Origin: an uncultured Eubacterium sp.
GTDB lineage: Bacteria > Bacillota > Clostridia > Lachnospirales > Lachnospiraceae
DNA length: 64,000 nucleotides
Direction: 5' to 3'
Assembly (NCBI GenBank): GCA_934316845.1
Contig: CAKRDZ010000009.1
Location: 22,690-86,689 of the forward strand
In this document: one piece after another, positions 26,828 through 35,413 of the stretch
Numbering within the stretch: the first letter of the stretch is position 1
How the letters are laid out: every line of letters begins with the position of its first letter
Program-made: the position numbers and the translations under genes
Notes under the pieces: generated by a model
What the model was told of the DNA's origin: nothing
The model's input: only the letters and a program-made list of their open reading frames with translations
The model's database searches: none

Positions 26828-29113
26828 ATGGTAAAATTACACGAACAGGGAGCTTACCTGGTAAATGGAACCGATCTGATTCCAGACAGCGCAGAAGCTC
26901 TTTCCGCAGTAAAAAGTAAGACAGGTGTGGATACAACACAAGCAGAAGCAGCCAAAGGGACAATGGCGTATCGGATATTGAAAGCCCATAACACATCCGA
27001 TAATATGGAACAATTAAAGATTAAATTTGACAAATTAACATCCCACGATATTACTTTTGTAGGTATTTTGCAGACCGCCAGAGCATCGGGACTGGAAAAG
27101 TTCCCAGTACCTTATGTATTGACAAACTGCCATAACAGTTTATGTGCAGTAGGGGGAACCATCAATGAAGACGATCATGTATTTGGTCTTTCCTGTGCAA
27201 AGAAATACGGTGGAATCTATGTACCACCTCATCAGGCAGTCATTCACCAGTTCGCCCGCGAAATGCTTGCCGGCGGCGGTAAAATGATCCTCGGTTCCGA
27301 CAGCCATACCCGTTATGGTGCCCTTGGTACGATGGCAATGGGTGAAGGCGGTCCGGAAATCGTAAAACAGCTTCTGGAGCAGACGTATGATATCCCTATG
27401 CCGGGTGTCGTAGCCATCCACCTTACCGGAAAGCCTGAAAAGGGTGTCGGCCCTCAGGATATCGCACTGGCAATCATCGGTGCTGTATTTGAAAATGGTT
27501 ATGTAAATAATAAAGTAATGGAATTTATCGGTGATGGAATCGACAATCTGAGCGTAGATTACCGTATCGGCGTTGACGTTATGACGACAGAGACAACCTG
27601 TCTGTCTTCCATCTGGAGAACCGATGATAAAGTAAAAGAATTTTACGACATTCATGGCAGAAGCGAAGATTTCGCTGAGATCAAGCCGGAGCAGGTGGCT
27701 TACTATGACGGCGTGGTAGAAGTAGATCTTTCGACGATCAAACCAATGATCGCGATGCCATTCCATCCAAGTAATGTCTATTCCATCGAGGAATTGAATA
27801 ACAACCTGGAAGATATTTTACGCGACGTGGAGAAAAAAGCTCTCGTAAGCCTTGACAATAACAAAGACATCAACTTTACATTGACAGACAAGATCCACAA
27901 TGGAAAATTGTACGTAGAGCAGGGTGTTATCGCAGGCTGCGCCGGCGGTGGATTTGAAAATATCTGTGATGCAGCGGATATTCTCCGCGGCAAATATATC
28001 GGTTCGGATGAGTTCTCACTGAGTGTATATCCGGCCAGCCAGCCGATCTTTATGGAATTGGTAAAAAATGGTGCTATCGCAGATCTTATGGAAACAGGTG
28101 CTACCGTACGTACTGCTTTCTGCGGACCATGTTTTGGTGCCGGCGATGTGCCTAGCAACAAGGGACTCAGCATCCGTCATTCGACACGTAACTTCCCGAA
28201 CCGTGAAGGTTCTAAGGTTACAAACGGACAGATCGCTTCCGTTGCCCTTATGGATGCCCGTTCCATCGCAGCAACCGCCGCAAACAAAGGATATCTTACC
28301 GCAGCAACCGACGTGGATGTCAACTTCACAAAGCCAAAATATTTCTTTGATAAGAAGATTTATGAAAACCGTGTATACAATGGTGTCGGAAAAGCCGATC
28401 CATCGGTTGAGATCAAATTTGGTCCAAACATCGTAGACTGGCCGGAAATGTTCCCACTTACCGACAATGTGCTTTTGAAGACCGTTTCGATGATCCATGA
28501 CCCGGTTACTACAACTGACGAATTGATCCCATCCGGAGAAACGTCTTCTTACCGTTCCAATCCACTGGGACTTGCCGAATTTACTCTTTCCCGTAAAGAT
28601 CCGGCATACGTTGGAAAAGCAAAAGAAGTACAGAAGGCAGAAAAAGCCCGTCTTGCCGGAGAAGACATCTACGCCGTAGATCCACAGCTCAAAGACGTAT
28701 ACGAGACGATTCAGAAATCTTTCGATGTAAAACCGGAAGAAACGGAGATCGGAAGTGTCATCTTTGCCGTAAAACCGGGAGATGGTTCCGCTCGTGAGCA
28801 GGCAGCAAGCTGCCAGAGAGTTCTCGGCGGTATGGCCAATATTGCGCGTGAATATGCGACAAAACGTTATCGTTCCAACTTGATCAACTGGGGAATGCTT
28901 CCATTTATTTTTGATGGCGACCTTCCATTCGATAAAGATGATTACATCCTTGTCAAAGATGTGAAAGATGCCATTGCCAATAAAAAAGACAGCGTAAAAG
29001 CTTACGTTGTAAATAAGGGCATGAAAGAGATGGAATTCAAACTCGGCAGATTGACAGATGATGAGAGAGAGATCATCTTGAAAGGCTGTCTGATCAACTA
29101 TAATAAGAAATAG
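26828..29113 (+). CDS. Aconitase-family hydratase
   Basis: The 761-residue protein belongs to the aconitase superfamily. It has [23 protein letters not shown], the iron-sulphur ligand Cys in [20 protein letters not shown], and the CxxC pair in [26 protein letters not shown] belongs to the substrate site. A C-terminal swivel domain follows (about 590-750). Aconitase isomerises citrate and isocitrate; in a fermentative anaerobe this feeds 2-oxoglutarate for glutamate. Related hydratases act on other hydroxy acids, so I stop short of a firm symbol. GAAAGGAGAG precedes the start. Confidence 0.9.
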   Translation: MVKLHEQGAYLVNGTDLIPDSAEALSAVKSKTGVDTTQAEAAKGTMAYRILKAHNTSDNMEQLKIKFDKLTSHDITFVGILQTARASGLEKFPVPYVLTNCHNSLCAVGGTINEDDHVFGLSCAKKYGGIYVPPHQAVIHQFAREMLAGGGKMILGSDSHTRYGALGTMAMGEGGPEIVKQLLEQTYDIPMPGVVAIHLTGKPEKGVGPQDIALAIIGAVFENGYVNNKVMEFIGDGIDNLSVDYRIGVDVMTTETTCLSSIWRTDDKVKEFYDIHGRSEDFAEIKPEQVAYYDGVVEVDLSTIKPMIAMPFHPSNVYSIEELNNNLEDILRDVEKKALVSLDNNKDINFTLTDKIHNGKLYVEQGVIAGCAGGGFENICDAADILRGKYIGSDEFSLSVYPASQPIFMELVKNGAIADLMETGATVRTAFCGPCFGAGDVPSNKGLSIRHSTRNFPNREGSKVTNGQIASVALMDARSIAATAANKGYLTAATDVDVNFTKPKYFFDKKIYENRVYNGVGKADPSVEIKFGPNIVDWPEMFPLTDNVLLKTVSMIHDPVTTTDELIPSGETSSYRSNPLGLAEFTLSRKDPAYVGKAKEVQKAEKARLAGEDIYAVDPQLKDVYETIQKSFDVKPEETEIGSVIFAVKPGDGSAREQAASCQRVLGGMANIAREYATKRYRSNLINWGMLPFIFDGDLPFDKDDYILVKDVKDAIANKKDSVKAYVVNKGMKEMEFKLGRLTDDEREIILKGCLINYNKK

Positions 29114-29228
29114 GATGAATATCTTTCGTCGACTGACATAAAATAAAAATATAATTGCATTTTTTACTGTCATAGTATATAATGTAATTAAGAAAGCTGT
29201 GCATCAGCGGTGGGTTGACACCTAAAAT

Positions 29229-29330
29229 CTGATATCTTTTCCGAACTGAGGTGTCGGAGGTTGGCAGGCAACGGAAAAACCTGATATTTTCCAGACAAAG
29301 GTGCTGGAGGTTGGCAGACAACGGAAAAAT
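29229..29330 (+). repeat. Two degenerate tandem copies of a ~51-base unit
   Basis: Unit 1 (29229-29280) and unit 2 (29281-29330) both begin CTGATAT and share GGAGGTTGGCAG followed by CAACGGAAAAA. They differ by a few substitutions and a 2-base length change. Short A-rich ends and G-rich centres suggest a dispersed intergenic repeat rather than a coding segment. Confidence 0.75.
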
Positions 29331-29337
29331 CAACCAT

Positions 29338-29380
29338 GAAAAGAGAATGTTTATTGCTGCGGCTTAAACATTCTCTTTTT
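29338..29380. terminator. Strong terminator hairpin after the aconitase-family gene
   Basis: AAAAGAGAATGTTTA pairs perfectly with TAAACATTCTCTTTT around an 11-base loop, giving A- and T-runs on both sides. It should isolate the core gene upstream from the accessory genes downstream. Confidence 0.85.
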
Positions 29381-29424
29381 GTAACAACAACCAATTAAAA
29401 TAAATACATAAACAAGGGATATAT

Positions 29425-30084
29425 ATGAATAAACAACGCGCAATACAAATTATAACAAGAGCAGCCGAATTGTATAAAAATAATCTTGAAGATCAAAAAA
29501 TATTGTTTTTATATGGAATACCTTCACATGTAAAAAAAGATCTGCAAACTCAAACTGGTTATCTGCCTTCTATAAACAGTTATGAAGTAGCATTTCACAG
29601 ATGCAATTTTTTACATCTCACAGGCGTAAAATTAAATACAAACACGATTGCCTCTTCGATACATTTTTATGAAAAATGTATTAAAAAAAGATTGACAGAG
29701 AATGATTTTTCGCTTGCAAAAAATGGTTCAACCGTACAAAAGTTAGATGTTTTAGAAAATATGATGCTTCTTAAAAAAAGTATTACCATGATTGGTGAAT
29801 TTACAGACAAGGGACCACAGCTCTTTACAGAAAAAGTTGCAGGAAATATTTGTGGATGTATCGGTTTTATACAAGATAAAAAAACAAAACTTAATGTTCC
29901 TAATACATTATTAAAAAAGGATATAAGAGATGTGACGGCAGTTCCGACTCAAAAGGTATTTGGCACTATTTCGAAACAATACACAGAAGCTAAATATTCA
30001 AATATTATAAAACTTGATAAATGTATTGATATAATGAATTGCCGTTTTTCTCAACAAATTGAGAATCTTATCAAAAGAACATAA
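29425..30084 (+). CDS. PBECR4-like nuclease-domain protein
   Basis: The 219-residue protein resembles the PBECR4 family (phage Barnase-EndoU-ColicinE5/RelE-like nucleases) in its motif order: FHRCNFLHLTGVKL, SIHFYEKCIKKRLTENDF, NGSTVQKLDVLENMMLL and PNTLLKKDIRDVT. Family members are predicted RNases found in phages, toxins and immunity loci. No immunity gene, signal peptide or phage structural gene is adjacent, so this is an orphan. The assignment rests on motif memory and could be wrong at the function level. Codon usage is AT-rich compared with the core genes. Confidence 0.7.
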   Translation: MNKQRAIQIITRAAELYKNNLEDQKILFLYGIPSHVKKDLQTQTGYLPSINSYEVAFHRCNFLHLTGVKLNTNTIASSIHFYEKCIKKRLTENDFSLAKNGSTVQKLDVLENMMLLKKSITMIGEFTDKGPQLFTEKVAGNICGCIGFIQDKKTKLNVPNTLLKKDIRDVTAVPTQKVFGTISKQYTEAKYSNIIKLDKCIDIMNCRFSQQIENLIKRT

Positions 30085-30110
30085 AAATATAATATCTGGA
30101 GAATATGATT

Positions 30111-31604
30111 ATGAAAAACCAAAAACACATTTTTTCCCTATCCCTGTTACTGATCAGTATGATCCTGACGGGATGTGCAGATTCCACACAAAATCCAAAA
30201 CCCTCCGAAGAGGCCACCACATCTGCGGTTACTGCCACCACATCCGCAATTAGTACCACATCTTCAGCAATTAGCGCGTCATCCTCTGCGATGCAGCCGG
30301 TAGATCCGTTATCGGTAGAAGGGCAGTTAAAAACCATCGCCCAAGCGAAGGATGAGATTGTGACTTATGATAACGAAGATGAAAATTATCATTATGCCAT
30401 AACCGATTTGGATCAAAATGGCCGTTTGGAATTGATTGTATCGACCGGAATGTTTGGAGCGGCGCATATTACCGGTAACTGGTACTACGAGATCAGCAAA
30501 GATGGTTATAAGCTAAAAAAATGCAAAGGAAAAGCCTTTGGAAACGAAGGCCATGATATTTGTGATGACATTGATACTGTCTATATTGATCCAAAGAAAC
30601 ATAATTATTACTATATAGTGCATGGCATCACGCACGTGTCCGGTGCCGAAAATTATGACTCTGTCGGATTCCTGCAATTAAAAAATGGTACTCTTACCGA
30701 TAATTATCTTGCGGGAGGCTCTCATTTTGTTTCTAAAAAAGGAAAATTAAAAGACAGTTACTATAAGCTGACAAAAAATGCAAATAAGAGGACCGCTATA
30801 ATAACAAAAAAGCAATACTCGGATATTGATTCTTTGATGAACGAAAAATATGGGAAATTGGAAAAAGAATCCGTTGCAATTCAATGGTTTTCTTATGAGC
30901 AGCTAATGTCTGAGGTGTCAGAATCTCAGTTCCTACATAAATTGCAAAAATCACAGGAGAATTTTGCAATTGGCAAAAAAGTAAAAAAATGCAAGGAGTA
31001 TAATTGGTATGATGAATCTCTGAAAGACCTGAAAAAAGTTGACTGGGAAGAACAACAGTATAACATGCGTTCGGAAGACTATACCATGCTTACCAAATAT
31101 TTTCCGATGTTGAAAAACGAGCAAAAGATTCACTTTCCGGATGGAACAGAACAAACATTAGATGAATATTCGACAGGAAAGGAAGGATTCTATCGTCACG
31201 TACAATTGGTTGATCTGACCGGAGACGGAATCAAAGAATTAATACTTTCTCTTGATAAATATGTTATTTTTTCTTATCAAAATGGAAAATATGAAGCATT
31301 TTTACCGCCCAGTGATGAGGGATTTAACGTTACCCCCGGGGGCTATTTTAGTTATGATATGGATAATGAATCCGATGAGGTTTATATCGAATTTACCAGC
31401 AAATTACAGTACAAAGAGGGAAAACTGCAGGAAGTTATCGTTGCAAAGGGGGAAAGTGACTATAAAAATGATACAGATATTTACCATATTAATGGGTTGC
31501 TTGCCTCTGAGGATACCTACTGTGACTGGCGAGTTGAGGAGCTGTATCCGGACAACGAGCCGTATGGGGTGTATAAGTATGTACTGGAGGAAAAAGAAGA
31601 GTAG
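30111..31604 (+). CDS. Secreted lipoprotein with DxDxNG-type repeats, copy 1
   Basis: The 497-residue protein has a lipoprotein signal ending LISMILTGC, then a Ser/Thr/Ala-rich linker of about 45 residues. Two aspartate-rich motifs resemble FG-GAP/EF-hand-like calcium loops: ITDLDQNGRLELI (about 98-110) and VDLTGDGIKELIL (about 366-378). The start is ATG 30111, 9 bases after GGAG; the ATG at 30105 is too close to it, and in the paralogue downstream that codon is TTG. I do not recognise a family. It should be anchored on the outer face of the membrane. Its partner gene downstream is a clear duplicate. Confidence 0.82.
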   Translation: MKNQKHIFSLSLLLISMILTGCADSTQNPKPSEEATTSAVTATTSAISTTSSAISASSSAMQPVDPLSVEGQLKTIAQAKDEIVTYDNEDENYHYAITDLDQNGRLELIVSTGMFGAAHITGNWYYEISKDGYKLKKCKGKAFGNEGHDICDDIDTVYIDPKKHNYYYIVHGITHVSGAENYDSVGFLQLKNGTLTDNYLAGGSHFVSKKGKLKDSYYKLTKNANKRTAIITKKQYSDIDSLMNEKYGKLEKESVAIQWFSYEQLMSEVSESQFLHKLQKSQENFAIGKKVKKCKEYNWYDESLKDLKKVDWEEQQYNMRSEDYTMLTKYFPMLKNEQKIHFPDGTEQTLDEYSTGKEGFYRHVQLVDLTGDGIKELILSLDKYVIFSYQNGKYEAFLPPSDEGFNVTPGGYFSYDMDNESDEVYIEFTSKLQYKEGKLQEVIVAKGESDYKNDTDIYHINGLLASEDTYCDWRVEELYPDNEPYGVYKYVLEEKEE

Positions 31605-31673
31605 GAGTGCTAAATAAATTTATATTAATTTGTCAAACGCCTATAAAAATATAATATATGGAGAATATTGATT

Positions 31674-33173
31674 ATGAAAAACCTAAAAACCATTTTTTTC
31701 CTATCCCTGTTACTGACCAGTATGATCTTGACGGGATGTGCAGATTCCGCGCAAAATTCAAATCCAAAACCCTCCGAAGAGGCCACCACATCTGCGGTTA
31801 CTGCTACAGCATCTGCAATTAGTACCACATCTTCTGCAATTAGCGCGTCATCCTCTGCGATGCAGCCGGTAGATCCGTTATCGATAGAAGGGCAGTTAAA
31901 AACCATTGCCAGAGCAAAAGATAAGATTGTGACCCGTGGGAAATATGATGCAAACTATCATTATGCCGTGACCGATCTGGATCAAAATGGACGGCTGGAA
32001 TTGATTATTGCAACTGAAATGAATGGAACGGGTCATATTACCCATAACTGGTACTACGAGATCAGCAAAGATGGTTCAAAATTGAAAAAATGCAAAGGAA
32101 AAGCCTTTGGAAAAGAAGGGCATGACATTTTAGATGCCATTAATACTGTCTATATTGATCAAAAAGAGCATAATTACTACTATAGAGTGTATGGCATCAC
32201 CCATGTGTCCGGCGGCGAAAATTATGAGTCACTCGGATTTCTGCAATTGAAAAATGGTACATTTACCGATAATTACCTTGCAGGAGGCTCTCATATTGTT
32301 TCTAAAAAAGGAAAAGGAAAATTAAAGAACAGTTACTATAAACTGACAAAAAATGGAAATAAGAAAACCGCCAAAATAACGAAAAAGCAATACTTGAATA
32401 TCGATTCGTTAATGTCCGAAAAATATGGGAAATTGAAAAAAGAATCCGTTGCGATTCAATGGTTTTCTTATCAACAGCCAATGTCTGAAGTCACAGAATC
32501 GCAGTTTCTGCATAAATTGCAAAAATCTCAGGAAAATTTTGCGATTGGCAAAAAAGTAAAACAATTTCAGGAATATAGCGGGTATGATTTTCTGAAAAAC
32601 CTAAAAAATATTGACTGGGAAGAACAACAGTATAACATGTGTCCCGAAGATTATACCATGCTGGCCAAATATTTACCTATGTTGAAAAATGAGCAGAAAA
32701 TTCATTTTCCGGATGGAACAGAACAGACTTTAGAAGAATATCTGACAGGGAAGGAAGATATTTATCGTCAGGTCCAGTTGGTTGACCTGACCGGGGACGG
32801 AATCAAAGAATTAATACTTTCACTTTTTCTTCAAGAAGATGTTATTTTCTCCTATCAAAACGGGGAATATGCTGCATTTTTATCCAGTGAGGCAGCATTT
32901 GAGCTTAAACCCGGTGGCTATTTTAGCTATAATGAAACCGATGCCAACGACAATATTTGCGCCAGTATTATCAGCAGATTACAATACAAGGACGGAAAAC
33001 TGAAGGAATTTATCGTTGGAAAAACGGAAGACTTTCTTCTCGGCACAGGTTACTGGATCAATAATGAAAGCGTATCTCAGGAAACCTATGAAGAATGGGA
33101 AGATAAGGAAATTGATCTGGATGGTCAGCAGTATTCGGTGTATGAATATGTGCTGGAAGAGAAAGATGAGTAG
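31674..33173 (+). CDS. Secreted lipoprotein with DxDxNG-type repeats, copy 2
   Basis: The 499-residue protein is a paralogue of the gene before it, nearly identical over the signal peptide, LTGC lipobox and Ser/Thr/Ala linker, and clearly alignable to the end (VTDLDQNGRLELI, EEQQYNM, HFPDGTEQTLEEY, VDLTGDGIKELIL). The last 60 residues are the most diverged. The sequence before the start (ATAAAAATATAATAT, then GGAGAATAT) is also shared, so the duplication included the ribosome binding region. Function unknown; an extracellular calcium-dependent or binding role is only a guess from the Asp-rich loops. Confidence 0.82.
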   Translation: MKNLKTIFFLSLLLTSMILTGCADSAQNSNPKPSEEATTSAVTATASAISTTSSAISASSSAMQPVDPLSIEGQLKTIARAKDKIVTRGKYDANYHYAVTDLDQNGRLELIIATEMNGTGHITHNWYYEISKDGSKLKKCKGKAFGKEGHDILDAINTVYIDQKEHNYYYRVYGITHVSGGENYESLGFLQLKNGTFTDNYLAGGSHIVSKKGKGKLKNSYYKLTKNGNKKTAKITKKQYLNIDSLMSEKYGKLKKESVAIQWFSYQQPMSEVTESQFLHKLQKSQENFAIGKKVKQFQEYSGYDFLKNLKNIDWEEQQYNMCPEDYTMLAKYLPMLKNEQKIHFPDGTEQTLEEYLTGKEDIYRQVQLVDLTGDGIKELILSLFLQEDVIFSYQNGEYAAFLSSEAAFELKPGGYFSYNETDANDNICASIISRLQYKDGKLKEFIVGKTEDFLLGTGYWINNESVSQETYEEWEDKEIDLDGQQYSVYEYVLEEKDE

Positions 33174-33249
33174 GGGGAGTCACTTATTGACAAAGTAAAT
33201 GGTTTCGACTATAATAAAATTACATTTTAGATTTGTCGGAGGTTATGCT

Positions 33250-34482
33250 ATGTCCTATATAAAACGAGCAATTACACCTGTTTTAAAAAAAAGAGCATCT
33301 ACAAGCAAATGCAGTTTAATTACAGGAGCAAGACAAGTTGGAAAATCGACACTTGTTAAACATGAATTTGAGAAGTATAATAAAGCAAACTTTGATGACC
33401 GTCTGACTCGATTACAGGCACGAGAAGAGCCTAAATTGTTCTTCTTAAACAATCCTTGCCCTCTTTTTATTGATGAAGTACAAAAAGAAAGTGCTATATT
33501 AGAGGAGATTAAGTTGGTGGTAGATGAATCGGATGAAAGAGGATTATTTCTCTTATCCGGTTCACAAAATCTCGAATTAATGAAAGGCATGAGTGAATCA
33601 CTCGCCGGAAGGGTATCTGTTTCTGAATTGACCGGATTATCCTTGCGTGAAATCTATGGTGTTACGTTTAACAAACATTTTATTCCTACAGACCGGTATA
33701 TTATAGAGCGTGAAAAAGACATTGTATCATATGAAAACATCTGGGAAATCATACACAAAGGTTCTTACCCTGAATTATATGATATTGAACGTGACTGGCA
33801 GGAATATTATTCTTCGTATGTTTCTACTTATATTGAGCGAGACATCAATGAACTAATATCTGCAGACAGCATTACCTTTACAAAATTTTTGACTGCCACA
33901 GCGGCAAGAACAGGTGAAATGCTTAATTATGCAAATTTAGCAGGAGAAGTAGGGGTGAGCGAACCAACGGTCAAAAATTGGGTTTCTATATTGGAACGAA
34001 CCGGCATTGTTTTTTTATTACAGCCTTATAGTGCAAGTGCCTTAAAGCGTGCCGTAAAAACACCAAAAATTTATTTTCGTGATACCGGCCTTGCTTGTTA
34101 TCTTACTCGCTGGCTGACCGCAGATGCCTTGAAATGTTCCGCTGTAGCCGGAAATATGTTTGAAACTTTTGTGGTATCTGAAATACTAAAATCCTATACC
34201 AATGAAGGAATGGATTACCGTTTCAACATTTTTTATTACCGCGGAAAAGATAAGAATCCTTCCACAGAAAATGAAATCGATCTTATTATTGAAGAGGATG
34301 GTGCGTTATATCCGATTGAGATCAAAATGTCTGGAAATCCAAAAGCAAATATGGGTTCAGCAAATCCTGTTTTGGATAAAATTGCCGGAAAAACAAGAGG
34401 CACGGGAATCATTCTATGCTTGATTGACAAAAAGACTTATCTGAGAGAAAACCTGATTGCATTGCCAATTGAGTATGTGTGA
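33250..34482 (+). CDS. AAA ATPase with DUF4143 domain
   Basis: Starting at ATG 33250, after GGAGG, the protein has 410 residues. The AAA_14-type core shows Walker A ITGARQVGKSTLV (about 24-36), Walker B PLFIDEVQKE (about 72-81) and sensor LLSGSQNLELM (about 100-110). The C-terminal DUF4143 half contains a winged-helix segment (ARTGEMLNYANLAGEVGVSE) and a PD-(D/E)XK-like end: NEIDLIIEEDGALYPIEIKMS has Asp, Glu and Lys in the expected order. These proteins are common in anaerobes, often horizontally moved, with no settled function. It has no fixed partner here. Confidence 0.88.
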   Translation: MSYIKRAITPVLKKRASTSKCSLITGARQVGKSTLVKHEFEKYNKANFDDRLTRLQAREEPKLFFLNNPCPLFIDEVQKESAILEEIKLVVDESDERGLFLLSGSQNLELMKGMSESLAGRVSVSELTGLSLREIYGVTFNKHFIPTDRYIIEREKDIVSYENIWEIIHKGSYPELYDIERDWQEYYSSYVSTYIERDINELISADSITFTKFLTATAARTGEMLNYANLAGEVGVSEPTVKNWVSILERTGIVFLLQPYSASALKRAVKTPKIYFRDTGLACYLTRWLTADALKCSAVAGNMFETFVVSEILKSYTNEGMDYRFNIFYYRGKDKNPSTENEIDLIIEEDGALYPIEIKMSGNPKANMGSANPVLDKIAGKTRGTGIILCLIDKKTYLRENLIALPIEYV

Positions 34483-34506
34483 TACTAAAATATTTTTGAA
34501 ATCGAC

Positions 34507-34534
34507 TTGAAAACGCCGAAATGAGTGTTATAAT
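34507..34534 (+). promoter_or_regulatory. Promoter of the dCTP-deaminase-like/MBL unit
   Basis: TTGAAA (34507-34512) and TATAAT (34529-34534) are 16 bases apart, 22 bases before the ATG at 34557. It makes the next two genes a separate transcript from the ATPase gene. Confidence 0.72.
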
Positions 34535-34556
34535 ATATCTAAAAGGGGGATTTGCC

Positions 34557-35366
34557 ATGATATTAGTAGATAAAGAAATAAAACAACGTGGAAAAGATAT
34601 TGTTATCGAAGGTTATGATGAAAACAATGTAAACTCCGTTTCTTATGATGTAACTCTTGAATGCATCATAACAAATGATGCGGAAAAGGAGTCTTATATA
34701 TTACAACCAGGTGAAACTATTTTTGTCCGAACCAAAGAAATGATACATATGCCTGACGATTTAATGGGGCGAATTGGTGAGAAAAATTCAAAGATGCGTC
34801 TTGGAATTCAAGTAAGTGGTCCTCATTATTTTCCCGGGCATAAGACATACATGTTTTTACGTGTTTCTAATATATCACCGAATCGAATAAAACTTGACAA
34901 AGGAGACAAAATTGCTCAAATCTTTTTTGAGCAATTAGAAGAAGTCCCTCAAAAAACGTATAATCTTCAAGAAAATGCTTCTTTTAATAATGAAGAGAAA
35001 TATCGAGGATTTGCTGGTTATCAGGACGAATATGAGCGAAAAATTTTAAAAATTGAGCAGCAAAAAGAAGAATTAGAAGAAAAAGAAAGTAAAATGTATG
35101 CCAATATTATGACTATAATGGGTGTATTTGTTGCTGTCTTTTCTATGATAATGGTAAATTTCACCAATGTGAATACAGGAATAACTAATTTAAAATTTCT
35201 TATAATGCTTAACATTTCATTAGGTATTGTGGTTGTATTATTTGTAGGGTTAATGCTTATTTTTTTAAATAAAGCAAAAAGCAAAAACTTTTTAGTTGCT
35301 TACATAATACTTATGCTTATTTTAGTAATAGCATTATTGATATTGGCTGGTGTTAGAGGATTTTGA
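34557..35366 (+). CDS. Membrane-anchored dCTP-deaminase-like protein, catalytic Glu replaced
   Basis: Starting at ATG 34557, after GGGGGA, the protein has 269 residues. Residues 1-150 align by eye with dCTP deaminase/dUTPase folds: SVSYDVTL, LQPGETIFVRTKE, MPDDLMGRIGEKNSKMRLGI, FPGHKTYMFLRVSN and LDKGDKIAQIFFEQLEE, then a lid-like KYRGFAGYQ. In E. coli Dcd the Glu138 of LEFYN is catalytic; here the aligned motif is LRVSN, with Arg in place of Glu. The DPG of the enzyme is FPG and RSS is KNS. A charged helix (about 155-185) leads to three membrane segments (about 185-267). This suggests a nucleotide-binding sensor rather than an enzyme; that is inference. It is paired with an MBL-fold gene and is AT-rich. 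Confidence 0.78.
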   Translation: MILVDKEIKQRGKDIVIEGYDENNVNSVSYDVTLECIITNDAEKESYILQPGETIFVRTKEMIHMPDDLMGRIGEKNSKMRLGIQVSGPHYFPGHKTYMFLRVSNISPNRIKLDKGDKIAQIFFEQLEEVPQKTYNLQENASFNNEEKYRGFAGYQDEYERKILKIEQQKEELEEKESKMYANIMTIMGVFVAVFSMIMVNFTNVNTGITNLKFLIMLNISLGIVVVLFVGLMLIFLNKAKSKNFLVAYIILMLILVIALLILAGVRGF

Positions 35367-35413
35367 AAAATATTTTCATTTTAAAAGTTTTTTGATTTAA
35401 TGGAGGAATACAA

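Larger units (their letters stand above)
29114..29424. other. 311-base intergenic region with repeats and terminator
   Basis: No gene is supported here. It holds two degenerate tandem copies of a repeat (29229-29330) and a strong hairpin (29338-29380). The first 110 bases (29114-29228) are AT-rich and show nothing I can name. It marks the left border of the accessory region. Confidence 0.7.

Noticed and set aside
28016..29173. 385-codon minus-strand frame opposite the aconitase-family gene
   Set aside because: Antisense to conserved hydratase motifs, low-quality composition, no family resemblance.
29229..29330. CRISPR array
   Set aside because: Only two copies, directly adjacent with no spacers, and no cas genes.
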